Source: Massariosphaeria phaeospora
Lineage: Eukaryota > Ascomycota > Dothideomycetes > Pleosporales
Length of the DNA: 64,000 nucleotides
Direction of reading: 5' to 3'
NCBI GenBank assembly: GCA_011032825.1
Contig: JAADJZ010000004.1
Location: forward strand, 1,426,001 to 1,490,000
The position numbers and the translations under genes are program-made. Below the pieces are notes generated by a model. That model worked only from the letters and a program-made list of their open reading frames with translations, was not told where the DNA came from and made no database searches. Of the stretch, positions 46,381-58,729 are shown piece after piece; positions within the stretch are counted from its first letter, which is position 1; every line of letters begins with the position of its first letter.

Positions 46381-47307
46381 GGTGGGGAGTGCGCTGGGGT
46401 GTGCGGGTGGCCGGGTCTTCGCAGCATATGGGTAGCATGGCGGGTACATGTGTGTGGGTGGGCCCCGGGCATTGGTGGGTGGTATCAAGGCGCGCTGGGA
46501 TTTTGCTTATCTGACGACTTCGGTAATTCTGCTGCTCTTGCATGGGTCGGTGTGGTGGGCGTTTTGGCGGTTTTGCTTTGAAGGCCTGCTTTTGGGGGTG
46601 GGGCGCTTGGTGCCTTTTGTCGAGCTTTTGTTCGCGGACGTGGGACCATGGGTTTGCATGACGTGACGGCCATGGCGCTGCGCGCGCGTGTGTTTTTGTG
46701 TGTGTGACCTTGAATAAAACTTTCAACATAGATGTATATGGAAATACGCGCATTCTGGCTTGCCTTGTACGTGTGTGGCTGACTGGGGAGAGTGAGCGTC
46801 GAGGGCGAGGAGAATGTGCTTGGTATATTTGTTTATGCGTTATCTATCTTGTTCTAACTGATATAGAGCCGCATCGCTTTTCGGTGTAGTTTACAGTATG
46901 TTGTGGGATGAAGGGAGCGGTAGAGTACGCCTAACACAGCAGCGTCACTTTTCGGCGTAGTCTGCAGTACGTTGTGCAATGAACGCCAGAGGTAGATTAC
47001 GCAATGACATGCTTATTGCATTTTTTCGTGTGTTATCTAGTTCTAAGTGTGATTCTAATAGAGCATTGCTTTTAGTGCTGGTAGAGTACAGGTACTTTGT
47101 GTCATTAGTCTTATACGCAGAGCAAGTAGCTCACCCGGACGCCAAAATGAAAAACGAAATCGAGCATATAGTAGTCCGTCTGGTGGGGTTGATGCCGTGG
47201 AGATGAGTGCTTTTACATGGACAATAAATTCGGGCCCTGGAATGGTAAGATGGCGCGTGATGTGGGGCCCTTCTTAGATGATTCAGTTCGGGATGTGTGG
47301 GATGACA
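46381..47307. other. Convergent 3' region downstream of IQGAP
   Basis: 927 bp with no supported gene. It holds an AATAAA signal at 46713-46718 and two similar segments near 46861-46901 and 46941-46982 (TTTTCGGTGTAGTTTACAG against TTTTCGGCGTAGTCTGCAG), a short diverged repeat. Confidence 0.45.
46713..46718 (+). terminator. Possible polyadenylation signal of the IQGAP gene
   Basis: AATAAA about 330 bp after the stop codon, following a GT-rich tract. Fungal signals are loose, so this is only a candidate. Confidence 0.35.
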
Positions 47308-48744
47308 TCATATGTCCCAGTTGACTTGGTGTCTGACGGTCGTTGTCTTTGCCAGCTCGATCAGGTCGCGAGGGACCCCCCACGCGGTCTGTCGTTCGGC
47401 GCGCCAATCTGAGGCGGCTAGCTGCGCAGCTCGAATGATGTGGCAGGTCCTGGCATCTTCGTTTCTTAAGGCCTCATTGTCGAGAAGGATGATGAACGTG
47501 GGAGCAGCCGGCACTTGCCAGATGTCATCAACCCAGTGGCCGTTTGCTACTTTGTCGGCCAATTCTTCGACTTCGCGACGCCACGTAGACAATACCTTGG
47601 GGGAGAATCGACGTAGAGCAGCTACAAGATCGCAGACTTGGATACCATCCTCGTTATGGACTGGTCCTAACGGTTCCATAAGCCCATAGTACTCTAGGCT
47701 CAACACACTAGGATAAAACTTGGTCCGCAACCCCGGCGTGAAAGCTTTGTTCCGGTTGATGTGGTAGATAGCGAGGGACTTGCATGGCGGTTCCGTCACA
47801 AACATGCCTCCGAGGAAATCCAGCATAGCGAAGGGCACGGGCTTATTGAACAGTGGACCGTCAGGGTTGGAGGGTGGTCCCATTTAGATCTCCAATCGAC
47901 CGTAGTTGACCGTTATCCGTTCGCCGAATAGCCCACGAAGATAAGGGTTGAGTTTGAATTGGCTGAAGTCCAGCCAGTACATGTGCGGGTGACGAGAACT
48001 CGGAAGATCGGGACCAATATTGCACAAAGGCTTTTGATCGTCGTCCATTTTGTCCAGTTCATCCACCATGGCTTGGGGGAGGTCAGGGCATTGCGTGAAA
48101 CGTGCCGGAAAGTAGAGAGGCTTTCCAAAGATCAGTCTTGTAGAACGATCTTTTGTACTCGTTCGTTGTAGTGATTGCGATAAATTTTTGCCAAACTCGC
48201 TGATCTCTTCGGGTGTGGGTGCTAGCCATGCTTGTCCTGGCTCAATGAGTTGCCCATATTCAACAGGTGCACAGGGGTACTGCGTCCGAAATGAGTCATC
48301 CCCTTTCCTACTCTTGACGACGACCTGAACCGAGTCCCGCCAGGCTTTGGACACTGTTCACGCGGCCAGAAGGTCCTCCGGCCTAGCTTGTTCCAGTACG
48401 AGAACAAGTAGTTCAGGTATGCGTAGAACTAGAGGTGTCGATGCAATGTTGGCGGACGGGTGGGGCGGAGCGCTTGCGGGAGCTCTTCGGTTCTGAAAAT
48501 TCGATAGACGCGCCCTCACGATATCACCAACTCGCTTTCTCCAGAGCTCAAGTGTTCGTCGCTCGCAGTCAGTGTACTGCGGCAGTACTGTGACTGGATA
48601 GTTACACCTGTCGAGCCAGAGCGCATCTCTTTGACTATCCAGAATTTTCTCGTGGTTCTTGTAGAGAGCTACCAGAGCGTCGGCGCGTGCGACATCTTCA
48701 GCCGGACATACCCATGGGTTTAATATCTCCGATAACTCATCCAT
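47308..48744 (-). pseudogene. F-box-type protein gene broken by two in-frame stops
   Basis: One continuous reading frame of 479 codons is interrupted by TGA at 48358-48360 and TAA at 47884-47886, with no frameshift. The first part (MDELSEILNPW...) ends in RIPELLVLVLEQARPEDLLA and the second resumes at VSKAWRDSVQ: together these form an F-box-like helix pair split by the stop. The second part contains HMYWLDFSQFKLNPYLRGLF, the third a MFVTEPPCKSLAIYH segment and GIQVCDLVAALRRF, both familiar in this fungal family. Each stop differs from a sense codon (CGA, CAA) by one C-to-T change. No splice sites remove them. It is probably a young pseudogene, but sequencing error or stop readthrough cannot be excluded. 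The substrate-adaptor role is family knowledge only. Confidence 0.75.
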
Positions 48745-50688
48745 TGTGGAAATGCGAGTGGCGGTGGTATGGTAGTGGAGGAAGGGGAGAGGTGGCCCTT
48801 TTCTTCTTTATACGCGAGACGGCGGCCAGGCAGCCACATATCACGTGCCAAGTTACCCCGCGCCAAGGTTCGGTTCTGCGCTAGCATACTCGCTGGTGCA
48901 AAAATGATTTCAGCGTAACCTGAATGGATGAATCGTTTTGCAGAGTTCTCACCATGGTTCTTCGAGCGGACTCCTTTAGAATATTCGCTTCTTTCGTCCT
49001 CAACTCTTCACAGACTCACCTCACGCCTCCGAGCTAGCCATCTGGGCCAGCTTTATCAGCCCCGCTATTTGTCAGACGCTCCGACAACCATGGGAACCCC
49101 CAATCCCGATTCCCAGTAGTAGCTTCACTAGAAATTTCGAGACCCACAACCCACCACAAAACTGAACCATTGGCTTAACCCGGCACCGCCCAGGCATCTC
49201 GGCACTGCTAAAACCATCATCCCTATTATCACACGTTCCAGTCTGGTCTGACGCAGCATCTTCTTTATCTCCACAAAACAACACAACAAATAACACTTCC
49301 CCTAGGCCTTAACCTCGTACACATTCCAAAGGCTACCCACACAGAGATCCCTCAACAAGAGTATCCACATAGCCCACGTAGTTCCTTCACTTATCGTAGC
49401 GTAGCGTAGTATTTCGCGTTATATATAACATCCTACCTACCAACTGACTAACTAACGTTAACACAACTAGCTCTAAATTAACAAAACTGCTAACTAATAA
49501 GATACAAGCAAGCGGTAGGCTGTAGCTATAGACTACAAAAATTAAATAATTTATTAACAAATTCATGTTAACGTCTCTGTAGCCCTGAAGAAACTAAGTT
49601 GACATGGATTAATATAGGTGCTGGAGCTCTTCTAAGGCTTGGCGGTAACAGGGTTACTAACTTACTATTTCTATAGATTGATTGGGTAACTACCTAAATT
49701 CCTACTAGCATACTTCCTCCTCATCCCCAAACCCAGCACCCAACTCCCTCCGTCCTTAGCTAACCCCCACTTCCTCCCTCCTCCCCTCCAACAAACCTCA
49801 CCACCACCAACTACCACTTAACCATCCCAGGCCAGCAACCCCAATCCATCAAGTATCACGCCAAAATTCACACACAAAGAGACAACAACACGCAGAAAGC
49901 GACGTACCAATAACAAGTATGACTTCCGTGGTTTCAGCCCAGACTTGTCTGTCTATTTACCAAGACGTAGTATGCACGGATGACATAACCAATCAACTCA
50001 ATACAATGCAATGCAATGCATTCCATTCAACTAATACCTGCACTAATCTATTCTGTTCGAATAACGTCTCACCCACCGACTTCCCCACCCAACATGCCTC
50101 TCCCTGTCTCAAGAACTCTACCCTCCATCTCCAACCCCACTACACTACCAACCACTCTCCCACCAATCAAACTACTCTCTCTCTCTCTTTCGTATAACCA
50201 AGCTACCCCCTCCAACCCACGCCCGCACCAACAACAACAAAAAAGAAGAACAAGTCACCAGCCGTCGTCCCATCACGCACGCTCCGCCCGAATGTCCGAA
50301 CAACACCCTACCAATAATAATCTAAACAGTACAGAAATTAACTCTATCGTATCGTCGCAAAAGCAAAAGCAAAGCAAGCCAAGCAAGCCATCATCCCAGC
50401 CATGAATCGCGTGCGGAAAAAAGTCCAGGGGAAAAGCAACCCACTCCTAGGTATCCAACCAGGAAAACTAATGAGACGTTGCGGATCCAAGATATGCGGG
50501 AGGTGGAGTGCAAGAATGGATGCCGAGCACCGTGCCGAGATCCAAGAATGGGTTGCCAGCTGGAGAAAGGGGATAGCAGTATGCAGTGGAAGTGGAAGTA
50601 TGCAGTGGCTCAGAAGCAAGATTCGGAACCAAAGAGGAAGCCACCGGATGTAGGCACGATCGACAAGTGTCCTCGATCAACGAGATAA
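48745..50688. other. 1.9-kb intergenic region with an AT-rich island
   Basis: No gene supported. An AT-rich segment at about 49410-49700 is rich in TAAC/TTAAT words and poor in CG. Pyrimidine/adenine-rich sequence lies at 49730-50300. Short repeats such as CAATG occur near 50003-50020. Confidence 0.45.
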
Positions 50689-53637
50689 TTACGCGAAGTC
50701 GTTCTTCAGGGTCTGATCGACTGTCAACTCGCCTGTCTCGATACGATCGACGCGCAGCACAAGTTCCTACAACAACACATTAGCAGCGGTTCAGGGCAAT
50801 CTATGATCTGAAGCGTACCTTCAGAGCGCGCGCAGTCTTGAAAGCCAAAGGCGGGATTCGTTCGCGCCCGCCATCCCGTACGTCGATGGCCAACATGCTT
50901 TGTCTGTATTCCTCGAGGAGCTCAACGACGGGGACGGCATGCTTCTTCAAGGCGGGGTTGGAGAGCTGGTTGACAGCCTCGTACGTCCTAGTGCCAGTAT
51001 CCTGAACGGCGCGTGAAATGTCCTGGATATAATCCGAAATCTGCTGCTCTTCTGCAGGGCTAGAGACTGGGGTAGACCGGATCAAGTTGACAAGTGGCTG
51101 GATGCTTTTGACTAGAAGGTCGGTCTGGTCCTCGATGTAGTTCTAGTTATTCGTGAGACCACTGTCTGTGCCGGAGGGCACATCAAATCATACCTTGAAC
51201 TCGGTCATTCCGGTATCCTTCTCATTGCCCAGGCCGTTCATGCCAATGCTGTGGCGATCGTACCCACTGTAGGGTGAGCTGTATGTGCTATATGTCGTGG
51301 AGCCACTACTGCCTCCCCTACTCCGATGACGTTGGTGACCCAGCCCAATTCCAGTACCAGCCCCGTTCCCATTTGTGGGCGTGTACGAACTATACGCCGA
51401 GTAAGTGTTCGGCTTCAAGGGCATTGGCCTGTCGTCCTGCTCGTCCTGCTCCAATTCGTTCTCGGGCGTAGGTCGTATCTTGACAAGTTTGAGTAATTCG
51501 ACGACGGCAGTTGAAAGGTGACTAGCAGCAGCATCCAGAAGGCTAACAGGGGTAAGACCATTACCGGACGCGTGGTTCTTACTTGCCGTGATGAGGTTGT
51601 TCGCTGTTGCGCTTACCCGAGATTTGAGCTTCACCTGGTGTTTCTCAGGGCTCCCCACGCCATCACCATTGATGCTACTACTGGGTGACTGGATCTGTGA
51701 AAGCGGTGTACTGTCGATATCCCCAGTGATTGCTCGGACGCACTTGACCACATACCTCATGCTTTCGAGGATTTGTTCGGGATCAGATCGTCGTGCCACT
51801 TGGAGTAATTCATCGATGCCGAGCTGGAACTTGGTGACATGCACGTCCTTGACCGCCCCGTCTGGAGTAGAGAAGCTAGCATCACGGGCGTAGTTGCTGA
51901 TATCTGGCGATGCGAGCGAAGCCAAGCCAATGGACGATGCTTTGAGGCTGCGGAGTTGGGTTCTCGCACGAGCATACCGAGCTTTCCAGTCCTTGAGCTC
52001 CGTCTCGAGTGTCATAACATGATTTGATAACCGCTCTTCTTTTTCCATGGCGCCATCGCTACGCGATGAAAGCTCCCTCATCTCTTGTAAGAACAGCGAC
52101 GCATCTTTTCGAACTTCCTCAGTAATCTGCTGCTGCTCGTTCAGTTCTTGTTCCAACTCCTCACAGCGCTGCCGCCATTCGCCACCATCGTCGTAGGCTG
52201 GCTGTTGTGGGGTTGCCTCTAGATCCGCGATCTGAGTTCGTAAGCTGTGCTCCGTATCCGAGTTCTCTGTGCGTATACGATCGATTTCCGAGCGGAGAGA
52301 CGAGTTCAGCATCTCCGCCTTCTCCACCTTGTCCTCTAGTGAGTCACGTAGTTCATCCCACTCAGCCCGTTCGGAGGCGGTAGACTGGAGAGGTGTAAGT
52401 ATAGGTCACCAAAGCACTAGGAATCACAACTCACAGTCTCACGAGCATTTTCTGCATCCCTTGACCTCTGCAACTCTCCATCCTTTTCCCGCAATGTGCC
52501 TTCCAGCGAGTCAAGCTTGTTCTGCAAGCCTGAAACCTGGTTCTGTAAATCGGTGACGAGCTTATCTTGCGCCATGCTCATGCTCTTCGCGCTCTTATTT
52601 GTCTGTCGCCGAGCAGCAGCACCCTCCAAGTTGAAAGCGTCATCGTCATCTGCCGCACTGTCATCGTCATCATCCTCCACCATTGTTCCTTTATTCGGCA
52701 CAATTGTGTTCTGCTGGAATGTCTTTGGCAATGGTCGTCCGAATTCGTTGTTCTGCGATCCGGGCCTGAGCGAGCCGGGCGGCCCAGGAGGGCCTCCTGG
52801 CGGCGGACCGTTGCGATACCCTGGCCCCGGCGGTGGACGGCCACCACGCATGCCACCGTTCATACTATTTGGCGTACCCACCCGGCTTGGTGGTCCTCTG
52901 CTTGTACGACTCGCTATGCTGGTTGCTGGACTTCCTGCTCTTTCAATATTTCCCCCACCAAATCGAGGAAATCTTCTCTCTAGCTCGTAAAACACATCGG
53001 TTGCGAGCTGGCGGAATCGCTCGAGCGGCAACGTCGACAGCTTCTGCCTCGCCTGATTTCGCTTCGGATGGAAACTGTTCTTTGGCAGAAGGAATTTGGG
53101 CGTTTCGTTGCCTGGAGCACCTGGCCCTCCGCGTTTTCGATCATGTTCCCGCCGTATTGATTCGTCGTAGACGTCGGTACTGAGTTCTTGAAATTGCACT
53201 GCGGACAGGCGCGTCAGTTTGTCCTTGGCCCTGCTCGGCCGCGCATTCCCATGCTGATCGATCAAGTGGGGTGCCAGATAGCCCTTCAGCACTCTGTAGT
53301 GCTCAGACAGCGTCTCCTCCAGTACCAGCATTTTCCGGCTGCCCTTGGCCGGGTCTGCCATGTTTGTTGCGTATAGTCCAGTGCCATCACTCGAGCGCCC
53401 CACCGAGCTCGGCGGCGAGGGATTGCCGTTTCCTCCAGGGCGCCCCATCCCATTGGACATGCCGCCATCGGTTGTGTTCGTGCTGCTGTGAACAGACGTG
53501 GGCGGTGTGATGCCCCGGCTGCTCGACGGGAGGGTGGGCGAGTACGGGTTGTCGCTGCTGCCTAGGTTCTCGTAGCGGGTGACGGGCGACCAGCTGTCGG
53601 TGGACACTGGCGAGAGGGTGCCATTGCGGCCGTTCAT
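50689..53637 (-). CDS. SPA2: Spa2/GIT-type polarisome scaffold protein
   Basis: Four exons (52435-53637, 51194-52384, 50819-51142, 50689-50766) encode 931 residues. Two Spa2-homology (SHD) repeats sit near 136-165 and 195-225: KDKLTRLSAVQFQELSTDVY and RQKLSTLPLERFRQLATDVF. Next come a Pro/Gly-rich disordered part and a long coiled-coil (VTDLQNQVSGLQNKLDSLEG onward, continuing across the first junction), then a globular region (FQLGIDELLQVARRSDPEQI) and the conserved C-terminal four-helix part. Spa2 tethers formin, MAP kinase parts and other polarisome members at hyphal tips and septa, and is related to animal GIT. All introns are phase 0, so exons are modular. The start ATG opens a Ser-rich leader. 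Confidence 0.93.
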
Positions 53638-54853
53638 CGTGTTTCACGAAGTCCGCCGCCGCGTTGCTGAGCTCAGTCGTCTGAGTCGGAGTTCGGGGGG
53701 AGGCTGAGAAGACGTCGCCGTGGCGTCCTGTCGAGGGTAGACGTGAAACCTGGGGTGGGCGTAGTAGAGACGGTCAGCGTGCTCGGCTGTGGGCCCGAAA
53801 CGCAGCGGATGGGCGGTCAAAGAGCGGGACGGCGAAGTACCGGGACAACACGACAACAAAGAAGGCGGCGCTGGGGCGGTGTCGAGGGAGCGTGGTGGCG
53901 GCAACGGCAGCGTCTAGTTAAAGAGCCCGCGTGCAGCAGAGGAAGGAGCGGACGGGGCAGCAGGCACAGCGATGGGCAGCGAGGACAGACGGTTTTAAAA
54001 GGGAGTGTGCAGCGCCTTGAGAAAAGCGCGATGCCAGCTGGGGCCCCTTTCGCGGCGGCTGGGCCCTGGGGATGCGTCGTTGGAATCGAGCGCTAAGAGA
54101 GAGCCCGGCCGGGCGAATGACAATGCCGGGCGGCGAGCGAACCGCGCTCTCTATTGTCGTGACCTGGGCTTGGGGATCACCTGGGCACGAAGAGGCGCGA
54201 CTTGTGAATTCGCAGTGGCTTGCTTGCAGACGAGCAGATGGGTAATGGGCAGAGTTTGTGTGCTCGGGAGTGCGCGTGCGGTGTGCGACGGCGACGTTCG
54301 CGTCTGCTGGGCGACGGTTCGTTGCCAGCTGCCTCCTGCCTCGCACCTGCCCGCCTGGCCGCGCTCGCCGTCTGGACTCTGGAGATTGCATCCACGGCTG
54401 CGCGGTTGCGAGATCCCGGCCGCATCATATCGAGCAAGCAGATTCAAGGCACGCGCACGCGATCATCCCGGCCGCCGCTGGAGAGTGTGGAGATTCGGAT
54501 TCATGCCGAGCAGAACCTCAATGGCTGCAGCGCTGGAGGAGCTGGTCCGCATGGATATTGGTCTATGAGTCTACTACCAAAGTAGAAAGTGAACGCCTTC
54601 GACGTTTGCACTCCAACGCCCCTTCCGCTGCCGTCTGCTGCAGATGCCCAGGTGGTCAGTGTGCTATCGATTCTCCATTGTCGATTACTGTCGGTTGTGG
54701 TCGATCCCAAGGTTGTGCCTCAATAATTCTCCGTCCCAGCAGCCCACATTCTCCAACAAGCCTACGGTACTCCAATGTCCAGTACCTTTCAAAGAAACGC
54801 TACACTCATGCCTCGTTACGTGACACCTCACTGCATGCCACACGAAATACCGC
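53638..54853. other. 1.2-kb Spa2 promoter region
   Basis: Between two minus-strand genes. Several open frames exist on both strands, but all overlap one another and lack family signals; this reflects high G+C. It holds the Spa2 promoter and long leader. Confidence 0.45.
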
Positions 54854-56174
54854 TCATCGCGCCCGCTTGATCTTGTTGGGCGGCTGCTTCCTGCAGTCGG
54901 GACAGAGCCAGTCGCCCACCGGCTCCTCCTTGATCCCCACGCACTCCCAGTGGAACCATTGATACTGGCAGTTGTCGTTGTCGCATGCTACCATGTCGCC
55001 GAAACTAACGCGCTGACAGAAGCAGTACTTGGTGTCGTCCGACTCGTCCTCTTCCTGATCTACACCCCCCACCCCAGACATCTCCTCGTCCTCGGTGCCC
55101 GCCTCGCTCGCCATGCTCTCGTCGTCGGCGGTCGTCGAGGGCGATGCCCGCGAGCCGCCCTTGCGACGCTTCTTGTTACCTCCAGACTTGGCAGTGAGTG
55201 CTGCTTTCCGCAGCGGCTGCTGAGGTTTAGCTTTCTTCACCGTCAAAGCGTGTTTCTGTGGCCGGGGCCCCATACTACCAGCGCGGGAGCCTGGTGCAGA
55301 CGCTTTCGGAGTGCCTGGTCCTGTCGACGGCTGCCTGCCCAACGACGATGTAGCTTGAGGAAGGGGCCCTACACCACCGGCTGGCCGTCGGCGTTTGCTA
55401 TCGCTGCTGGTGGACATCTCCCGCTCTTGACGCGCGTTCGCTTGTATGGCGCTTTGCGCATTAGTGAGCCTCTGTTGATTCAGCAATGCCTGGGTCTGCA
55501 TCGTCTGCAATGAAGAGGAGTTCATCCTTGAAGACGGGTTCACTGCATTCGTTATACGAGCAAGTACGGCGGCCTGGGCAAGGTTCGCAGCTCCTCCACC
55601 ATGATTCCCGGAAACTGGGTACAGCGGCGTGGTAGCGCCCGTGTTGTTCAGCAATGATGACGGCACCCTATTGCCAGTGGAATCTCGTAACAGCGACGGC
55701 ATTTGGGGGTCCAGTGGAATGGAGCCCTCATTCTGTAGGTCTCGTAACCTCACATCTAGTCGCTTGACGTGACGATCCATCTGCGAGTGTGTGAGTAGAG
55801 CTCATGGCATGCATAGCTATATACGCTTACCAGAGCAGACGCTTTGTCCACGAGTCCAATCTTCTCTTCCTGTAAGACCTGCGCTCGCTCATACTGCTGT
55901 TGAATGACCTTCGAATAAGGCTCCTCCTTCGGATTTTGCACTAAACTACCGTTGAGTTTGATGAACTTCTGCAAGCTGCTGTCGCGGGCTGCGATGACGC
56001 TCCTGCAGTCTTGTATCTGCTGATCTTTGGCCTGTACTTCTTCATATAGATGCGTGATCTCTGCGGGCAAATTTGCGACTAACGGGTTAGCAAAGGAGCC
56101 GCAAAAAGAGCAGTCGAAGTACCATCGTGAATGAACTGTTCTAACACCGAGGCGGCGTCCTCGGCGATGGCCAT
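54854..56174 (-). CDS. ING-family PHD-finger protein (Yng2/Pho23-like)
   Basis: Three exons (56123-56174, 55831-56078, 54854-55780) give 408 residues. The N-terminus has the ING coiled-coil helices ([20 protein letters not shown], then [18 protein letters not shown]). The centre is disordered and basic (KKRRKGGS). The C-terminus is a PHD finger: [29 protein letters not shown] and DWLCPDC supply the Cys4-His-Cys3 zinc set. ING proteins read H3K4 methylation and steer either the NuA4 acetyltransferase (Yng2) or the Rpd3 deacetylase (Pho23); which of these it is cannot be told. It lies head-to-head with a class I deacetylase gene, separated by 388 bp. Confidence 0.93.
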
Positions 56175-56562
56175 GATGGGTACTATACCCTTAGAGCAGT
56201 TACAGTGCTGAGCGTGGCGGAGATATAGACAGACTAGAAGACAATACTCGAGATCGAAACTTCCACGATGATGCTACCAGCAGGTTGATGGAGGTCGAGT
56301 GAATGCGCAGGCGCGATGAGACCGTTGGTGAAGGCGACGACTGGGACGACCTGTGAAAAAACCGCACCAAAACCTGGGGCACTGTTGCTACCCGCACCCC
56401 TCTCTCCTCAACTTCGGATACTTTAACACAACACTTTATAACTCTTTGCATATACCTCCAGGTCGCGATATTGGTGTCGAGCGGCAGAACAAACAACAGG
56501 TTAGCAAACAAATCTACCTAATCATCTCCAGGTTAGCGCCGCTTCACGTGCATCTCGGCAGC
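56175..56562. promoter_or_regulatory. 388-bp bidirectional promoter (ING / histone deacetylase)
   Basis: The two starts face away from each other across 388 bp, so they must share promoter sequence. No clear TATA box. ATTGG/CCAAT-type words were not obvious. Coregulation is a plausible inference. Confidence 0.5.
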
Positions 56563-58729
56563 ATGGCCAATCGCCGCGCACTCGGCATTCCGGACGAGAA
56601 TGACCCCGGTGCGCTCACGACCGACGACGAGAGCAACGACGAAAATGCTAGTAGCGATGACAGCGAGGAATATGTCCCAGAGAACATAAACCAGCAGTTA
56701 GCGTCGGAGTACGAACAGGCGCAGAGAGCCGCGGCAGCAGACGCGCGAAGACAGAAGGGTAAGCCACCCGAGAACGCGAATCAGAGGTTTGGGCCGTCGT
56801 TGCGCAGCAGAATAAAGAGAGTAGACTACCGCGAGAAGAGTGTCATTCATACTGTACCCGTCCGCCCTAAAAAAGCGCCTGCGCCGAAAAAGGTACGTTG
56901 CTCAAAGACATCTATCCAGAAACCTACTCACACATGACAGCCAGTTGCACCCGCTCATCGCCCTTCGACACGATCTCGCTGGGCAAATGTGGCCACTGAT
57001 GAGCCGCGCTACCAATTTTATGATCACAGAGGAGTCCTCAGGCGCATCAACGACGCAGCAATCCCCCGCGGCATGTCCATGAACCAAGCAAAAGTCTTCA
57101 CCCAAGTACTCCAGGACGATCCCGTGCAACGCAAAGCTAGAATGCGCACCGCCAGCTATGGCACGAACCCCATGAACGGTCACTCCAGCAACAGCATTGT
57201 TGAAGAGTATCTTCCCCCTAACGACTTCCCCGTGGTGGATTTCCAGGACTTCAAGAGGCTGTCCGATGCTGACAAGCAGAAAGTGATACGCCGTGAAGCC
57301 GAGGAGTACGGCCTGGAGAAGCCCCAGGGATATAGCGTCTCGTTTCATTATAATCCGCATGTTGAATATCATCACTTTGGGAGCTCGCATCCTATGAAGC
57401 CATGGCGCTTGACGCTTACGAAAGAGCTGGTGCTGGCCTACGGGCTAGAGTATACTATGGATCTGTACGAGCCTCGACCCGCAAGCTTTGAAGAATTGGC
57501 GGTGTTCCACGATAGAGAGTATTTGAGTTTCCTCAGCAAGTATGATACTCCACTACAGCCAACTGCTCTATAGCTAAAGCTGACCCCCAACCAGAGTGAC
57601 GCCTCAAAATGCAAAGCCCGACGACCCATGCTACCTCGCCTTCGGCTTCGGCGGCGAATCCAACGACTGCCCCGTGTTCGATGGCCTGTGGAACTACGTC
57701 TCCCTCTACAGCGGCGCCTCCTTGAACGCCGCCTCCAACCTCCTGAACAAGCAATCCGACATCGCCATCAACTGGTCTGGCGGACTGCACCACGCCAAGA
57801 AAAACGTGGCATCAGGCTTCTGCTACGTCAACGACATCGTGCTGGCCATCCAAGCGCTGCTCACACAGAACCAACGCGTCCTCTACATCGACATCGACGT
57901 GCACCACGGTGACGGCGTAGAAGCGGCCTTCGCGTCGACGGACCGCGTCTTCACGCTCTCCTACCACAAGTTTGGCATCGATAGGCACGGTTACCCATTC
58001 TTCCCTGGTACCGGCAACATCAACGAGATGGGGCCGACGGACCCGGCCAACCGCGGAAAGGGCCACAGCCTCAACATCCCCATCGACGACGGCATCGACG
58101 ACGACCAGTACAAATGGCTCTTCAAGACCGTCACCAACGCCGTCATAGAAAAGTACAACCCCACGGCCATTGTCCTGCAGTCGGGCGCCGACTCGCTAGG
58201 CGGCGACCGTCTCGGCCGCTTCAATCTCAACATCAAAGCCCACGGCTTCTGCATCGAAATGGTGAAGAGCTACGGCCGGCCGCTGCTGCTCATCGGCGGC
58301 GGCGGCTACACGCCGCGCAACGTGGCCCGCACCTGGTGCCACGAGACGGCCGTGTGCGTCGGCGCCGAGCTGCACGACGTGCTCCCCGCCCACATCCCCT
58401 ACATCCAAGCCTTCCAGGGCGAGGAGAACGGCGGCGGCATCCTGTATCCCGACCTGCACAACACGAAGCGCCACGACAACCTCAACTCGGGCGAGAAGCT
58501 GCACAAGCTGGTGCAGGAGGCGCTGGAGAACTTGCGCTATCTGGAGGGCGCTCCGAGCGTGGTCGCGAATACTATGGGCTTGACCGAGGAGCTGCTTATG
58601 CGGGCGAGGGAGATGGTTGAGCAGGAGCTGATGGAGGAGGATGAGGAGAGGGAGAGGGAGAGGGCGGAGAAGAATCGGCGGACGAGGGAGAGGAATGTGG
58701 GAGGGAGGCTGGAGCGGGCGATGCGTTGA
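56563..58729 (+). CDS. HOS2: Class I histone deacetylase, Hos2/HosA-like, with N-terminal extension
   Basis: Three exons (56563-56892, 56941-57539, 57595-58729) encode 687 residues. The deacetylase core starts near residue 250 with SVSFHYNPHVEYHHFGSSHP, MKPWRLTLTKELVLAYGL; then INWSGGLHHAKK with paired His375-His376, YIDIDVHHGDGVE (zinc ligands Asp411, His413), SGADSLGGDRLG and IGGGGYTPRNVARTW. The YHHFGxxHPMKPWRL and FNLNIKAHG patterns favour the Hos2/HDAC3 type over Rpd3. It removes acetyl groups from histone tails; yeast Hos2 works in the Set3 complex. About 240 residues precede the core, including an acidic DDESNDENASSDDSEEY stretch, longer than usual. The C-terminus is a charged Glu/Arg helix. 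Hos2 assignment is by pattern only. Confidence 0.93.
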
